A stretch of DNA of 64,000 nt from Trichoplax adhaerens (GCF_000150275.1 NW_002060944.1:7578735-7642734); one strand, 5' to 3'. Shown: positions 1 to 13,110, numbered from the stretch's first letter. A program made the numbers and translations. The notes: a model not told the origin generated them from the letters alone.

Positions 1-299
1 TCTATTCTCTAAAAGATGTGGAAGGACCACTTACTTGTGTTACTTTCAGTACAATGTGCCACGTATGATTTTTCTCCTTACTGTACAACAGATAGAACTG
101 TAATGCATGCAATAACCACGATGCGATACCATCAGTGTGTATTCGCAGTACTATTTGAGTACCGCTGCAATCATCAGCCATCAGCTTTGATCAAGTATAA
201 TAATTTGAGCATTTCATTTTATCACAGCAAATTCAAGGGACAGGTTGATTACCTACTGTTATTGATAACTGATACGTGCTGAATGCTTCTACAATATGA

Positions 300-1750
300 T
301 CAAATTTGGAGCTGCATTTATAGTACTGTAGGTGTTATTTCCAATGTACAGTGTACACTGTACAGTATAGTACTGTATTTGCAAAATCCGCCCTTTTAAA
401 AAAGTTTTACGTATTGCAGATTAATTTCGATGTCATCACATGTAGTGGGATTCGAATACTCTGATTTTTATACTAAAATATTTAGATGAAAAGGAGAATT
501 AAAAAAATGCTTACAAAAAATGAATCTCTCTAATGTTAGCAGGAATAGACTACGGTAAGTGGTACTGGTCTGTAGTAGTTCTCCAACAGTATCTTGTACT
601 GTATACAGTATTACTGAATCCTCTAGGTATACAGTACAGTATATTGCGCTATACTGTACAGTGTACAGTGTACATTGGGTCATATCCAGCGTTTATCCAT
701 TCACTGCTTAATGACAATTTCACCCAGTAATGCCCTTCGTCTCCTTAGTTAATTATTCGTATTTTCAAAATTATCAAAGAAATCAGGGTTACTGTGACTT
801 AGTAGTGTGTAAATATGGGTCGAATAGTCCCTAGTTTGTCTTTTACAATCTTAAAAAGACGAATTTTTGACTGAGGGGACTAAATTCAAGAAGGGGGTTA
901 CTGGTATGAAAGTCATTTACTGTAGCATTGAGTGAATATGTACTGTACAGTACAGTACTAAATTCACCTGCGAATTTACTGTACAGGGTCAACGGGCTAA
1001 TTTCTATGATTTTTGGGCAAACCAACGTATAAAATTTGGGGGTTTCTTGAACAAATTGTAGATCAATCGATAGAGAAAGAGTTAATTTACAAGAATTTGT
1101 CGTTAAAATTTACTTACGACGTCTGCCTTCATTGTAATTATTATTATTAAGGTAGGCGAGCGGCTACAGTACAAAGTAAAAATGAAGATTTGATAGCATA
1201 TGGTATCACATACAACAATACAGGTACAGTATTGTGTATGAAGTATTATGCTATACTTAAGTACTGTATTAAAGTACAGTAGTGGAAATACGAGTTCAAG
1301 ACGGGCCAACAAGAAGCTCTTGCTAAATGGTCATCATTTATTTCCTAAATCAAGTGTCGATTTTGCGGAAGAAATAGAATGAAGCGCATCGTGCATATCT
1401 TCAGCCGAGAACCCGGCCTGAAGGAAATAATTGCATCAATGCACAGAGATGTTGAATTGAAAGAGATTTGCCCACCATCTCCAGGTTCAATATAATATGA
1501 TGATACAGTGTGATGATGATATCTAAAAGAGCTCATCTAGTATGTGAAATATTTGTTTACCTGGATGATTTTTTGCTTGTTGTGCTCAAATGCAGCATTT
1601 GGCTCTATAAAATATTGCTACTATACGTGCATAGGCATATCGCGTTAGAGTAGGTGCCATTTGAGCTGTAAAGTACAGTATGTTACTATCTTTGTATCAG
1701 GTTAGGTTTTCATATGCGTTCATCATGTACATTGTACAGTACTGTACTGA
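300..1750. repeat. GTAC-rich palindromic repeat cluster
   Basis: Many short self-complementary strings built from TACTGTACAGTA and variants occur at about 340-375, 600-675, 940-960, 1205-1275 and 1670-1745. They alternate GTAC cores with A/T-rich spacer. I see no convincing exon among them: the open frames are short, on both strands, and partly made of the repeat itself. The same motif family recurs at 13.3, 26.2, 38.0-38.6 and 47.7-49.2 kb. The rest of 1-2055 shows no supportable gene. Confidence 0.7.
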
Positions 1751-2055
1751 GGTGGCTAGAACTTGCTAATCACTTGAGCTACTCTGCTTCAACTCAAGTT
1801 TGAAATAGGAATAGTAGCTTACGTTTCAGCTATTCTCCTAATTAGTATTATCGAACTAACTCTGTGGACAAGATGTCGTACAGAATTATTGAGCGAAATT
1901 GAGGCGAAGACGAAACTGCTTCAGCTAACCACCTATACACAGGATAGCTACAGCCAACAGTCATCTCGGGTATCATGCCAACGTTACAATTTCTATATAC
2001 AACAACTTGCAAACAAATACTACTAAAGTAATACCCAAAATTCGCAACATGTTTG

Positions 2056-2280
2056 CAGTATGGATTGATTGGGGGTAATTTGATGCATGTCTGCTGTATT
2101 GACTAGCTCTTTGTATTTATAAGCCTGGGATAAGAACAGATTTTAGATTGACTACAGTATCTTCCACCAAGCTAAAGAGTAATTTGGTGTAGGTCTGCTC
2201 TATATTGACCAGTACCTTCTAGTTATAAGCCTGGAATAAGAACAGGTTTTAAGATTGATTGTAGTATCTACCAACAAGTT
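2056..2280. repeat. Tandem duplication, two diverged copies of about 112 bp
   Basis: Two consecutive segments share the order 'ggtaatttg-ATG or gtg', 'gtctgct', 'tattgac', 'ataagcctgg-ataagaacag', 'ttttaga-ttga' and 'agtatct-ccaac'. The first runs from about 2056 to 2170 and the second from about 2180 to 2280. They differ by many substitutions, so the duplication is old. Confidence 0.7.
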
Positions 2281-2478
2281 ATAGAAGAAGAAGAACTACA
2301 GTATATGGGTATGGCAGCTCTTTACTTAGGATTAGCTACAGGAATGCATATTGAGCATATTCTATCCACAACTAGTATACGATTTCAGCCTGTTATCGAT
2401 GATATTATAACTGGAGACATCATCAATCGAAATCGTTGTAAAGAAGGTCATAATAAATGGGAATATAAGTTTATTTAG
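2213..2478 (+). other. Open frame without early ATG, possible exon
   Basis: A frame stays open from just after a TGA near 2210 to a TAG at 2476-2478, about 88 codons. The first in-frame ATG is near 2308, so the ATG-started part is only about 57 codons. The downstream two thirds reads like ordinary protein, with an acidic EEEEL stretch, GMAALYLGLATGMH and then VIDDIITGD. I do not recognise it. The upstream third overlaps the duplicated repeat. It could be the 3' end of a gene lying upstream, a 5' exon of the dehydrogenase just downstream, or a chance open frame. Confidence 0.25.
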
Positions 2479-2595
2479 TATAGTATGCCACTCTTTGAAT
2501 TATTTACTGCACTAAAGCGCAAATACAGGCCTTACAGGCTGCATTGTTGTTAACAGCTAGATTTTTATTCTTCATTCTCTTCTCATCAATTATAG

Positions 2596-4985
2596 GCTCA
2601 TCTCTCACAGCTAAACAGATAAATGAATTGGAAGAAGCTGAGGTACTGATTTCTGATCCTCAGTTGGCTGGGCCCTTACTTTCTAGATTAAAGAACTTGA
2701 AATGGATGCAATCGACATGGGCCGGTATTTTTGTCATAATATTATTTCATACATGGCTTCATAGAGAGTTTACGCAGCTTACATTGTCGTGTTGATACTG
2801 GATATTTTCTTACAGATACACAGATGATAGATATGCCTTATCACATCTGTATTGTTTATTTTAGTCATATTGAAGTAGATTTAATTAGAGACAAGTAACT
2901 AAGAATCTAATGTTGTATTTTCATTAGGCAACGACGCTATGAAAAATTTTGTAACCACGAAAGTAAGTAAATATAGTGGTAATAATACTCTATATTCTTC
3001 TTTAGATTATAAACATTACTTTACAATACATAGTAACTATGTACAATAGATACAAAATTAATAGTTACAATAATTAATTAGCAATAGTTTGGTATCTTGT
3101 GCTTGCCTTGCGCTCTACTATTTGGCCATTATCTATTTATAAAGCTTAGATTATTTCAATAATTGTCGTGTATTTGGGAATGAAGGCATAAATCTTACTG
3201 CAAGACTTTATTAGCAGTACGATACTAACTTATCGTAGGGATAAGTAGTATGACTGTTCTAAAATCGAACACCATTAACTATGTTCATAAATATTGTGTA
3301 CATATTGTTACATTACATGCACTAATAATTGTACTGGTTGATGTCATAGGCTAGTAAACAATAAACATCTCAGTAATATGTGTTTCTTCTCACAATTTGA
3401 GTTAATGATGTAAGAAATTATGTTAAGTCTAGATATAGCTTTCATATTAAATTCATCTGTTTCGTTATTAAAGCCAACTTTTGTTATGACCCGGATGGCC
3501 GATACTTTCGGTTACACTATTTCTGAATATGTTCTTGCTCAAATAATTATTCATGAAAGACACTTAGATCGTTACTGGCAGCAACAGAAAGATAAAATTT
3601 GGTATGGGTGTTACGTTTACTACTTATTAAATAGTACAAACACATAATCTTTCAAGGATTGTAATACGATTGATTTCTAAATTTATTTATCTTAAAGTGG
3701 ATAATTACTATGCTTTTCATTTCATCAGGAAGCAAAGATCGGTACGTTCTCTTCAAGATCTTACGTTAGGCATACTTGGCGCTGGTAACATTGGCTGCCA
3801 TGGTAATATTGGAATATTGTTGGTTTTACCACAAAATTATAACTGATTTTACTGAAACTTAATTTTTGTTTTACCATAAAATATGTAAAAGTTGCTAAAG
3901 TAGCAAAAAATATCGGAATGACAACTTGGGGTCTAGTCCGAAGAGAGTTACCCTCTCATGATAGGTCTCCATTTGTTGATCACTATAGGTAAATATGAAA
4001 TATTAGTAAATTTCTCATACTGATTCGATGTTATAGCTATAACATATGTAAATATTGGTAGATGATATTTGCAAGTAGCTTTAATTTTTAAATATTATTA
4101 TCATGCAATTTTGTTCTAGAACGCAAAACAATCTACAAGAATTACTATCTGAAAATGATTACATTTGCAACGTACTCCCTAACACTAGTAAAACTATGAA
4201 TCTATTATCAGGAAACGTGTTAAAAGTCTGCGAAAAGAAGGTTAATTAAATGTCATTACGAAATAGCTGAGTGTAGAATTTCGAGATCATACCGGTGTAT
4301 GGGCAATCTCTTAAGTAACTGAAATCTGCTGACACCAAACACTTTTTTGATAGAAACCTGTTTTTATCAATGTCGGAAGAGGTGGAATAATCGATGATAA
4401 CAGCTTGATTACGGCTATAAGGTACTTTCAGAAAAATGAAATACTACTAGAGATAATGCTCACCCCATCTAAATAATTCTATAGAAGTGCTTGTTGTATT
4501 ATAAGTTCTTGTATACCCACACAAGATATGTAATTAATTATATAATAATTTTAAGGAATGGATGGATCTCTGCTGCTATTCTTGACGTTTTTAACGAGGA
4601 GCCATTACCTGCGGATCACCCTTTCTGGACTATACCAGAGGTACGAACAAGTTTTAATGTCAATGTCATGCGACCTTGCTGTTATAATTTATTACAGTAA
4701 ACAAGTAATAATTTATACTTGCATATTATCGAAATTTTGATAGATTACTATCACACCGCATATATCTGGTCCAGGAATTCCAGTAAAGGTACGATTAGGA
4801 CTTGAAGAGAGTTACAAAAAATAAAGATTACCTATTCTACGTTATGACTTTATACAAGAATTCTTTTACATTAATTATAATTTTTACTTAACAACTAGAT
4901 TTCAGAAGTATTCGTCAGAAATTTAAAATTTTATAATGCCAATAAGGACTTAGATTTTGTCTACAACTGGGACGAAGAGTATTAA
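2596..4985 (+). CDS. D-isomer-specific 2-hydroxyacid dehydrogenase (5' end unresolved)
   Basis: NAD(P)-dependent dehydrogenase of the family that includes glyoxylate/hydroxypyruvate reductase; it should interconvert 2-oxo acids and D-2-hydroxy acids. Phase-consistent exons: about 2596-2724, 2928-2962, 3474-3601, 3729-3802, 3892-3988, 4120-4240, 4354-4421, 4556-4640, 4744-4788 and 4899-4985. The substrate-domain signature LKNLKWMQSTWAG is followed by GYTISEYVLAQ. The Rossmann motif LGILGAGNIG comes next, then the three catalytic landmarks: Arg in INVGRGG, Glu in FNEEP and His in TPHISG. About 290 residues are visible, slightly short for the family because the first strand is missing. The first exon shown has no ATG. 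The frame runs back through a pyrimidine-rich stretch ending in AG at 2594-2595, which I take as a splice acceptor, so the start lies upstream. Exact substrate cannot be told. It converges with STARD3. Confidence 0.85.
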
Positions 4986-6273
4986 AAATTTGCCACATTC
5001 TTATTTATCCTGCGCTGAATCTCTATAAATTATTTAGATATGCTAAAACTATAAAATGTTGTTTAGCAGATAGAATTGATTGTAGGTAACTTTTAAGAAC
5101 TTTATTAATATGCATGCACGATATATTACAAAATATGATAATAAGCGGTTGCAACTAATCTATCTACAGGTCTGGCTCCCAAACTGATAAAGTTTCTTAC
5201 AATAGTAGATCTTGCGCAATAGTCTATGCCACTTAAATTTATTTCTCAGTATTTCAGTTTAGCCGTAGCGACAGGAGGGTTTACAGTACTTGAAAAATTG
5301 TATTTTAACTTAAAGTAATCTTACTTACTCACTGTAAATGAAATTTGAATTATTTTATTCTTCTTAATTGATACGATACAAAGGGATAGTCTGACATGCA
5401 ACGCGTTTCTAAATGTAATGTTTAATATTGAAAAAAAAATCTGTTACAAACATTCTTCGATAGTAATATAGATTAATTTAAAGGTTGAGGTTGTACTGTA
5501 CTGTTTTTCCTGTTATGGTATTATCTACCAAATGCAAAATGTATGTCAGCACAGCTGGGTATAGAATAAAATTCTGATATTTTATTATAAATTTTTGTTG
5601 TATATTTTTTATATACGTTCTGGACAAGCATAGCCAACTTAAGCAAGTTAAATAAATAACATGCGTAGTCGTGCATCTTAAGTTAGCAGGTTTATACTGA
5701 AATGAAGCTATAAACTTGTTAATACAGGAGATTATGGGGAGATAATTTCTATAGGTTTGTTTTTATAAAAGAATTGTACAGTATCAGACAATAAATCATA
5801 GGTATATTTGTAAACTTGGAGAAGTAATAGAATCTCAGTCAAATGTAATTGTACTTATTTGACTTTGGAATCATTATAATAATTATTATTACCTACTAAT
5901 ATTACAATTAGGTAATCAATGTAGAATGAGTTACAAAGTAGAAATAAGGTTTCCAGTACATTACTGTTCCTTAAATTGTTGATTATGGTAATACATATAA
6001 TCATAACGTTTTTACGATATCGAAATTTTTTCAATGCTAAAAAAGAGGAACGTTCTTAAAGAAATTTGGAACAGCTATTTCCATGATTAATATAGTATCT
6101 GAGTAAAATTCAATAAAAAAATACTTTTCAAGTGATACTCCATAACAGTAACAGTTATCATAGGTTTGTATTTGATATACCGATATTATGATATTATGAT
6201 TTACAAGTTTTAACAGATCTCCTATCTAAATTAGAAAAGCTAATAAAATTAAATAACTGTAACTAAGACATTA
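4986..6273. other. Convergent intergenic spacer
   Basis: AT-rich DNA between the stops of the dehydrogenase (+) and STARD3 (-). It must contain both 3' untranslated regions and polyadenylation sites. There is one short GTAC-type element near 5490-5505. I see no exon, RNA gene or tandem repeat in it. Confidence 0.6.
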
Positions 6274-9200
6274 CTACTTCACTGTTGCTATTCTTCGTCG
6301 CAAATTTTTAATAAAATCTATCATTACGCTGGCAATGGCAAAATCGACTACATTCTTGGGTAACCATCCCTTTCAATAACAAGAAAAAATTAGTAACTTT
6401 ATACGATAGTAAAATGATATCATATTCTTTAACACAGTAGAACTATACGCAATTACAGTATTACGAAGCCTCAATGCTTCACAAATAAATCGCTAGAATG
6501 ATAAAAAAATAATTTAATTTTATAATCTAATAAGTTATGATTTCTTTTAGCATTTGTAATCTTGATACCTACCTTTGGGTCAGTGTGGAGTAGCCATGTA
6601 TAATGGGATGCATTGGCATTATTTTGTAAAGGTCTTATAATCCAAGCGGAAAGTTTATTTTCACCTCTATGAAATCAAGATGTTTTGAGTTAATATTAAC
6701 AATTAAGCTTAAGAGGGCTACTGAGTTCATACCTAACATAGGAGCGATGGGTTGGCATCAAATCATCATCCTTTATAGATGTACTATAAGTGCGATAATA
6801 GCCATTTTCTATCTCCCAGTGTCGAATCGATAAAAAATCTCTGTATAGTGATGGATAACATAAATAGAACAATTATTGCCATGAATAAGACGTTACTATA
6901 AGAAAAAATTTTAAGACAGTTCTTTAAGAGCACCCTGAAATATGAAAAGCATTTCATATAATATGATAGGTAAATATAAATAATAGATGAAATCTCACTA
7001 CCTCTTCGAAACTAGACCATTCCCAGACTCTGCAACTATGGCGTATAAAATATCCGTCTGATCGTCTAGTTTTTTCAAAATCTAACAATAAAAGTATCAA
7101 CAAAGTCAATTAATGAAAACAATGCTATACAGAGCCAAGGATTTAATATGGCGTAAGAAAGAAAAAAAGGATTTTCCATTGAATTTTATTCTTTGTATCT
7201 TTCACCTTATTTTGTACGACAGTGGAATCCCAATCCGATTGATGTTCGCAATCAAGGCAAATGACTTGGAATAGATCTGCTGGCTTACAATCCAGAGCGA
7301 TCTAGCAAAGGTAGAAATAAAAAATGCCTAGCGTTTATTTTTCAGTTGATTATGACTAAACATGAAAAAGCATCTGATATTAATTAAATGAATAAATCAA
7401 GGCTTACGAGTAGACATTAATCACCATGTATTAATCAAAAATACTAACCCGTGCTCTAAAAACTTTCCCAATACCTTGTACATTACGGCTATCAACAACC
7501 AAATTATCCTAACGAGAGTCATGAAAAGGATTATTACAAGATGTATCGAGATATCGAGAAAAGAATAACTATTGCATAATCTTACAGTGGTCTTTTCAAT
7601 TTTCCAATCAGTATCAATACTAAGTAAATCGTTTACTGTAATCGATAGATCCTTAACCAGTTCCATATGTTCTGAAAACTAGTATTTTTTTATTTAATAT
7701 AAAAATAAGAAATATTAAAACCCTGTTAAACTAAATGAAAGCGATACAATTTCTAGACCTTATCATCAGGAACTGGACTTGAAGCTCTACTGCCAGGCAA
7801 TGAGTAAAATCTGGAGCTTACTGGACTTCCTCGCGGTATGGTATCCTCTTCCTTATCGCTTTCTTGCTGATCAATACTAACGAAACTGTGTCTGCAATCC
7901 GAATTAATTACATGATCAGCGCCAGTAATAACTTTTTCATCCAAGCTATGCGTTATATGATCTTCAGCAGCTAACCCTCTTTCACTATTTGTTGGTGAGC
8001 CTAGGAAGAAATAATTTTAGATACTTAGTTAACATTTAACTTTAGAACTGCGAATAACTACTAAAATTGTAGTCATAAATTAGAAATTTATTTGTACCTT
8101 TGGGCGAGTAGAAAGGTTCCGAATATATTGTTACCCTATTATTTAAGTAGTTTTAGTTTTGATGAAAGTCCAACTATAACATAAACAATTCAAAATATTG
8201 ATAACAAAAAATTCATCGAACCTATTGTCACTCCACAATAATGGTTGTGTTTCATTGTTTGAATTGCTTGGGGTATTTGTATTCGGAACAATTTGTCTTA
8301 CAGCTAGGCAGTAATAAAAAGGCGGAAGTTAAGTTTGCTCGTGATCAAAAAGAAGAAATTTATGCAACTACTAGATATAATGTTTTACTTTATAGACTAG
8401 TTCAATTATATTAGACATCGTATCTACCGTTTCGTAAATGCAATTGTCTGTGTCTTTTCTCCTTAGGAAGAACCTATCAATTGATAAAAATGTTTAACAT
8501 TACGCTATTACGACTCGCTCAATCACAGGCAAAGTATAGGTAGAATGCGATATTTTTTACTTCATTTTTTAGCAACGAACAATTTAATTTCGTTATAAAT
8601 CTCAATTTAATTTCATTATAAATTTCTGTTTGGTAAGTAATATTCACAGTATGCTAATTACGTTAATAAGAATTATATTACGAGACTTGTAGATATCTAT
8701 AACGCAAAAACTACTTCTATAATTATCAATTTCAGCCATTAGCAGAGTTCAACACTGTAATAGTACCTTAAAATCGAATATCCATGTTTCTATCCAGCAA
8801 TTAAGAAAAGATATAACAAAAATGAGATAGTCCATAGGATGGGTAGTAGAAGTAGTAACTGCAGTAAACTGGAAGATTACGAATAAAATAAGTTAAAAAA
8901 AATATTTTTGTCCAAAGTGTGGATCATTAAAAAGCATTTATAGGGTAACGCTTGTAAAAACGAGTGATCTATCTTCAAGCATAGAATCTTATTTCGTAGC
9001 TTACGTCGTAAAAGAAAATCTTGACTACTAAATAAACAGATGTTCCCAATGTGGTAAACTGTAATGATGATTAGAATTAGTCATTATTACATTATTCCAT
9101 TAAATCATTAATTGAAGAAAAGTACAAAATTCTACTTACTGCTACCATTAGCCAGTGATCGCATTTACATACAATATATGCCATGAATAAAAGAATGAAT

Positions 9201-12200
9201 CTCCCTCCAGCTAGTAACTTTTAATTTAAAAATTGAATACTTTTTTATATAATCAACTGTTAATTGACATCATTCCATTGCTTTACAAGAAAATTTGTAA
9301 TTAGCCAAGATAGCAATCAATAAAATGGGATGTATGAATGTATTATCAAGTAGATGCATTGACATTCTTACCACAAAATCGAATAATGATGTTTTGAAGT
9401 TGAAACGCACTATTTGTTGTTCAAAAGGCTCATGGATCCGACCAGCTTCTAGTAACTAAGATTGTTGTAATTGAAATTAGACTTATTGATCAAACAATTT
9501 GTAAGATAGCGGTGATATAATCTCAGCTGAGATCATTCTTAATTTGCATGTACTGTATTTCAGTATCCGACTTATTACGTTTTGACGATTGATTACTTCA
9601 TATCGACATTAGCCTAATCAAGGACAGCTATAATATTTGCAAACTTTAATTAATTACTCTTCCAATATGTTTGGTATTATAAAATTTTTACGTTTTGATG
9701 ATTGATCACTTTATATTCACATTGACCTCATCAAGGACCCTTTGGTCTATGACAAAGTCAATGGAAGAGAAATGGCAACTAAACTGCTCTTCAATACTAT
9801 AAAAAATCATGTTGCACCCAGCCTAAGAGCGATTGATGTATACGAGGATAGCCAGTACTAAATACGCTGAAGTCATTATCCAATTTTATAAAATAAAATA
9901 ATACTATTATCAGCAAAGCTTGACAATAATCATAGTCTAGCCAACTTGGGCAATTATTTAATTATTTTTAATGCCTGCTATCATTACCTTGACTATAACT
10001 ATATTGTACGTACACTGTGACGAAAGCAAGCTAATTCATGGTATATTTTCGATTAGTCTACGCTACATCCTACTTACTGTATCGCTACGATATTGTATTG
10101 ATAGAAGGGGGATATTATAGACAATTTTGAATTATTTAGAATATTTATTACAGCTGTTAAAAAGCAATTATATAATTGAATTTATGAGTGTTATTGACTA
10201 ACTAGTAATTAATTGAAGAATTCTTAAAGCTGTCGTTCCAGCCAGTCAATACCAAGATTAATTTAATTTAATTAGTTGGATCTTGCGAAGAATAAAATGT
10301 CTCAATCTACGTATCTAACTAAGCCGGTTGATTTACTGTAATTTGAAAACTGTCATCATTCGAGATATAGTGCAAGTGATATCTCAATTTCTTCGTCTTC
10401 TATCCATTATCATGGTAGCTAGCGGTAATATTTCATCAATTAATTATCATATGCTCATGACCTTGTGTGAATTTCCTGTCATTAATTAGTTTCAATGTTG
10501 ACTGTTATTATTACTTTTTTTTAACTGTGGCTGGGATAAGTATTGTACGCCTGAGGCACCTCAGCTTGCTATTAGCTATTATTTACTGTTATAGAATATT
10601 CTGCGACATGTTTGGAAGGGCGATCTATAACTTATGCTAACATTCAGTTTAATTTCATTGTGCTGAGCGCCTTATTGACTTTCATGCAATAAAGATAGAG
10701 TATGTAAAAGGTAAAGTAAAAATTGGTTATCATCAGTAAATTTCTTCCTGTTCATTAAGCATCTACGCGCACAGCAGAGAGAGTGAAAACATTTTGGTAT
10801 AGGTAAAGTACTATGAAAATCTACGATCGCTTTTTCTATTATTTTGATTACCAATAATTATAAAAATAGATGATACAGTTGTCAGAAGATGGGAAGGATA
10901 ACCTGATATTCTATCCTTTAATTAGTACGGTGAATATGATACAATTTGTTAAGATCAAGTAAATGCTGAGAAATTAGAATTATCAACAATATTTTCCTTC
11001 AGATAGATAGATATTCTGTATCAAGTTCAAGGCAATAATACGATTTTGCCAAAGTGCAGTATTTAAATTGTACCAGTCTGGTCTGTAATTAAGTGTTTTA
11101 CTGTAAAAACAAGCGTATCCATTAAAGTCTATTTCCTAAGGATCACTCGATCATTTTGACGTCATAAAATCTTGTATTTCTACATTAGACCTCTAAGGAT
11201 ATTTTATTTTAATTAAATAAGTATCATTAAATCGGTATAGGAAAGCAGTTTAGTAGCACAAAGTACCAGGACAGTGACAACTAGATTACATTATTTGGTA
11301 GTTGATTAACTCCATTGGAAAGGGCAATCAATGAGGGCGCTGGCAGTCATTGATCTGCACTTTCTTTGTCATAAGAATGGACTGGCACACGGAATGGATA
11401 TCAACATCAAGTATTTTATGAAGCCGTACTTGACATACCTGGTGGACAGTAAGATTGAGACAAAACATTGGCTATTTATCCTATAGGGTTAAATCATTTT
11501 TAACAGTTTAACAGGGTTCATTTTGGCTGTAAAAAAGAGAAAATGAATAGATGATGTGTCTACGGTACTGGGTGTATAGGCATGGCGAGATGTTCTTATA
11601 GTATCAGTCACTAAATTCGTCTACTTTTAGCGCATTTATCGGTACTAGTAAAAGAATAAAATGAAAATCATTTTCTCTTGATTTCTTGCTATGATTGTCT
11701 AGTGGACATTTTAGACCCTTATTCAGGACTGTCCCATATTCTCAGTGTGTTAGAATGCCGCCATGACAGCGAATCCTGGTTGTGCATGGCACTGCAGTTA
11801 ACGTCCTTTGGGCATCCTACGTCATACATTTACACAGTATATACGCGTCCGCTCGTTTTAAATGCTACACCATAATAAATAGATACACTAGGAGTATAAA
11901 CAAAAATCTCCTACCATGTGGACTGGATTTGTGTGAAAGTACAGCTTTGCCGGTGTGTTCAAGCATGGTTAGCATGGATCGATGATGGCGATGTAGACAT
12001 AAAATAACTTGTTGACGCTATTACTGTATGATCAATATTTTGTAAGGATGACGACGTTTGGGGATGAAAATGCAATACAGATACAGCTTAGATGATCCCT
12101 AAAGGATGGCAAAGCTTAGTCGAAATAGAAATGAAAAAATAAAGACTGCTTTGATAAAATGACTCCATTAGAATGGCTAGAATAGGACTGCATGCTTGAT

Positions 12201-12820
12201 ATTTTGATAGGACAAAGAGGGGTAGAAATGGAAAATAGATAGTGCTCAGATGAAATTACTCAATTAATGCATAGATACAGTAGATTGATTTGATTATTAT
12301 TTATAAACGAGTACTATCATGATCCATGTCTTGTAAAGGTGAAGAGGTTGGTGAATTGAAAGGGAAAATCAATACTGCCTCAAGGAAATTACTTTATTAG
12401 AATATCATGATTGATATCTTGTCAAGATGAAGTGGCTGAGAAATGGAAGATTGATATTGCTCCGATAAAATTATTATTATCATCGGAGATGATATCACGT
12501 CAGCAATGGAAAGGATAATCACAACGTCAAGGAGAATTTACGATCTCGAAAGCTCCAAGATTGAACTTACTACATCAATTTACCTTGGTATAAATAAACC
12601 ACATGACAAATACTAAAAGAGCGTCAAAAAAGGCGAAGAGACCAAAGAGACGTCGAATCGTCGAGACACCACAGTACCAGTCGTGATTACTTCCCTGATT
12701 GATGTTGACATCATGACCGCTACGCGTTTGCCGCTCATCTTGATTAGTCCTATCCTCATTATTTAGCAGCATTTTTGTGGATAATTCTCGATTGCTTCTA
12801 CCAGTGTTGCTATCGCTCAT
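6274..12820 (-). CDS. STARD3: StAR-related lipid transfer protein 3 (MLN64), MENTAL plus START domains
   Basis: Late-endosomal cholesterol carrier that tethers to the ER and moves sterol between the two membranes (known for the family). Sixteen exons, all phase-consistent, give 529 residues (human is 445): 12584-12820, 9372-9455, 9140-9217, 9005-9058, 8767-8868, 8428-8473, 8222-8303, 8098-8135, 7759-8000, 7586-7678, 7449-7508, 7206-7301, 7002-7081, 6733-6840, 6573-6666 and 6274-6369. The MENTAL domain with four membrane spans covers roughly residues 50-190; key strings are IRRLFGLFAFFDALL, FNFKTSLFDF and NCWIETWIFDFK. The linker carries EPFYSPKG, matching the human FYSP phospho-FFAT site. START follows, with KRDFLSIRHW, PTHRSYVRGEN, HTDPKGWLPKNVV and a C-terminal amphipathic helix. 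The linker is longer than in human because of one serine-rich 80-codon exon. Start: the first ATG in exon 1. Intron 1 is 3.1 kb, far larger than the others. Confidence 0.95.
9570..9735. repeat. Tandem duplication of about 114 bp in STARD3 intron 1
   Basis: The string ttacgttttga-gattgat-actt-atat-cacatt-a-cctcatcaagga is present twice, starting near 9574 and 9688. It is non-coding and lies inside the large first intron. Confidence 0.65.
12000..12560. repeat. Degenerate tandem repeats, about 100-120 bp period, in STARD3 intron 1
   Basis: Segments recur with the order 'ttgatatttt/cttgt-aag', 'gaag/gag-ggt-gagaaatggaa', 'atagata/gattgatattgct', 'gataaaatta' and 'attagaat'. Copies begin near 12040, 12190, 12330 and 12415. 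Conservation is weak and the unit borders are uncertain. The segment lies immediately 3' of the first coding exon. Confidence 0.45.
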
Positions 12821-12898
12821 GTATGCTTTATTTAGATCAGTCGACAGGACCAATGGATGAATAATAAATAAATAACTTAACTTGTTAATACTCAATAT

Positions 12899-13110
12899 TC
12901 CAGCTCAATCGATTTCCAATTCTTCAACAAGGATGCTAGCTAATAATCGTCAATATCAACGGCTTACCAATGCCAATTTTGACTATTACTAGATCTAGTC
13001 TTGACCTAGCAAACTCGTCCCAATTCCAGCTCGATCGATTTCCAATTCTTCAACAAGGATACTGGCTAATCATCAACATCAATTGCTTACCAAGGCCAAT
13101 TTCCAGTATC
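12899..13110. repeat. Tandem duplication of about 125 bp upstream of STARD3
   Basis: The string ccagctc-atcgatttccaa, followed by ttcttcaacaaggat and later gcttaccaa-gccaattt, occurs at 12900 and again at 13025. The two copies are similar and abut. They sit just upstream of the STARD3 start, so they may overlap its 5' untranslated or promoter region. Confidence 0.8.

Noticed and set aside
2544-2600. Apparent signal peptide (LLTARFLFFILFSSIIG) on the dehydrogenase
   Set aside because: The frame starts at TTG and not ATG, and the hydrophobic stretch is encoded by a pyrimidine tract that ends in AG, as expected just before a splice acceptor.
7421-7666. 81-codon minus-strand frame with a hydrophobic segment
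   Set aside because: It reads through a STARD3 intron; only its first part (7586-7678) is exon, and the hydrophobic run is intron and out-of-frame exon.
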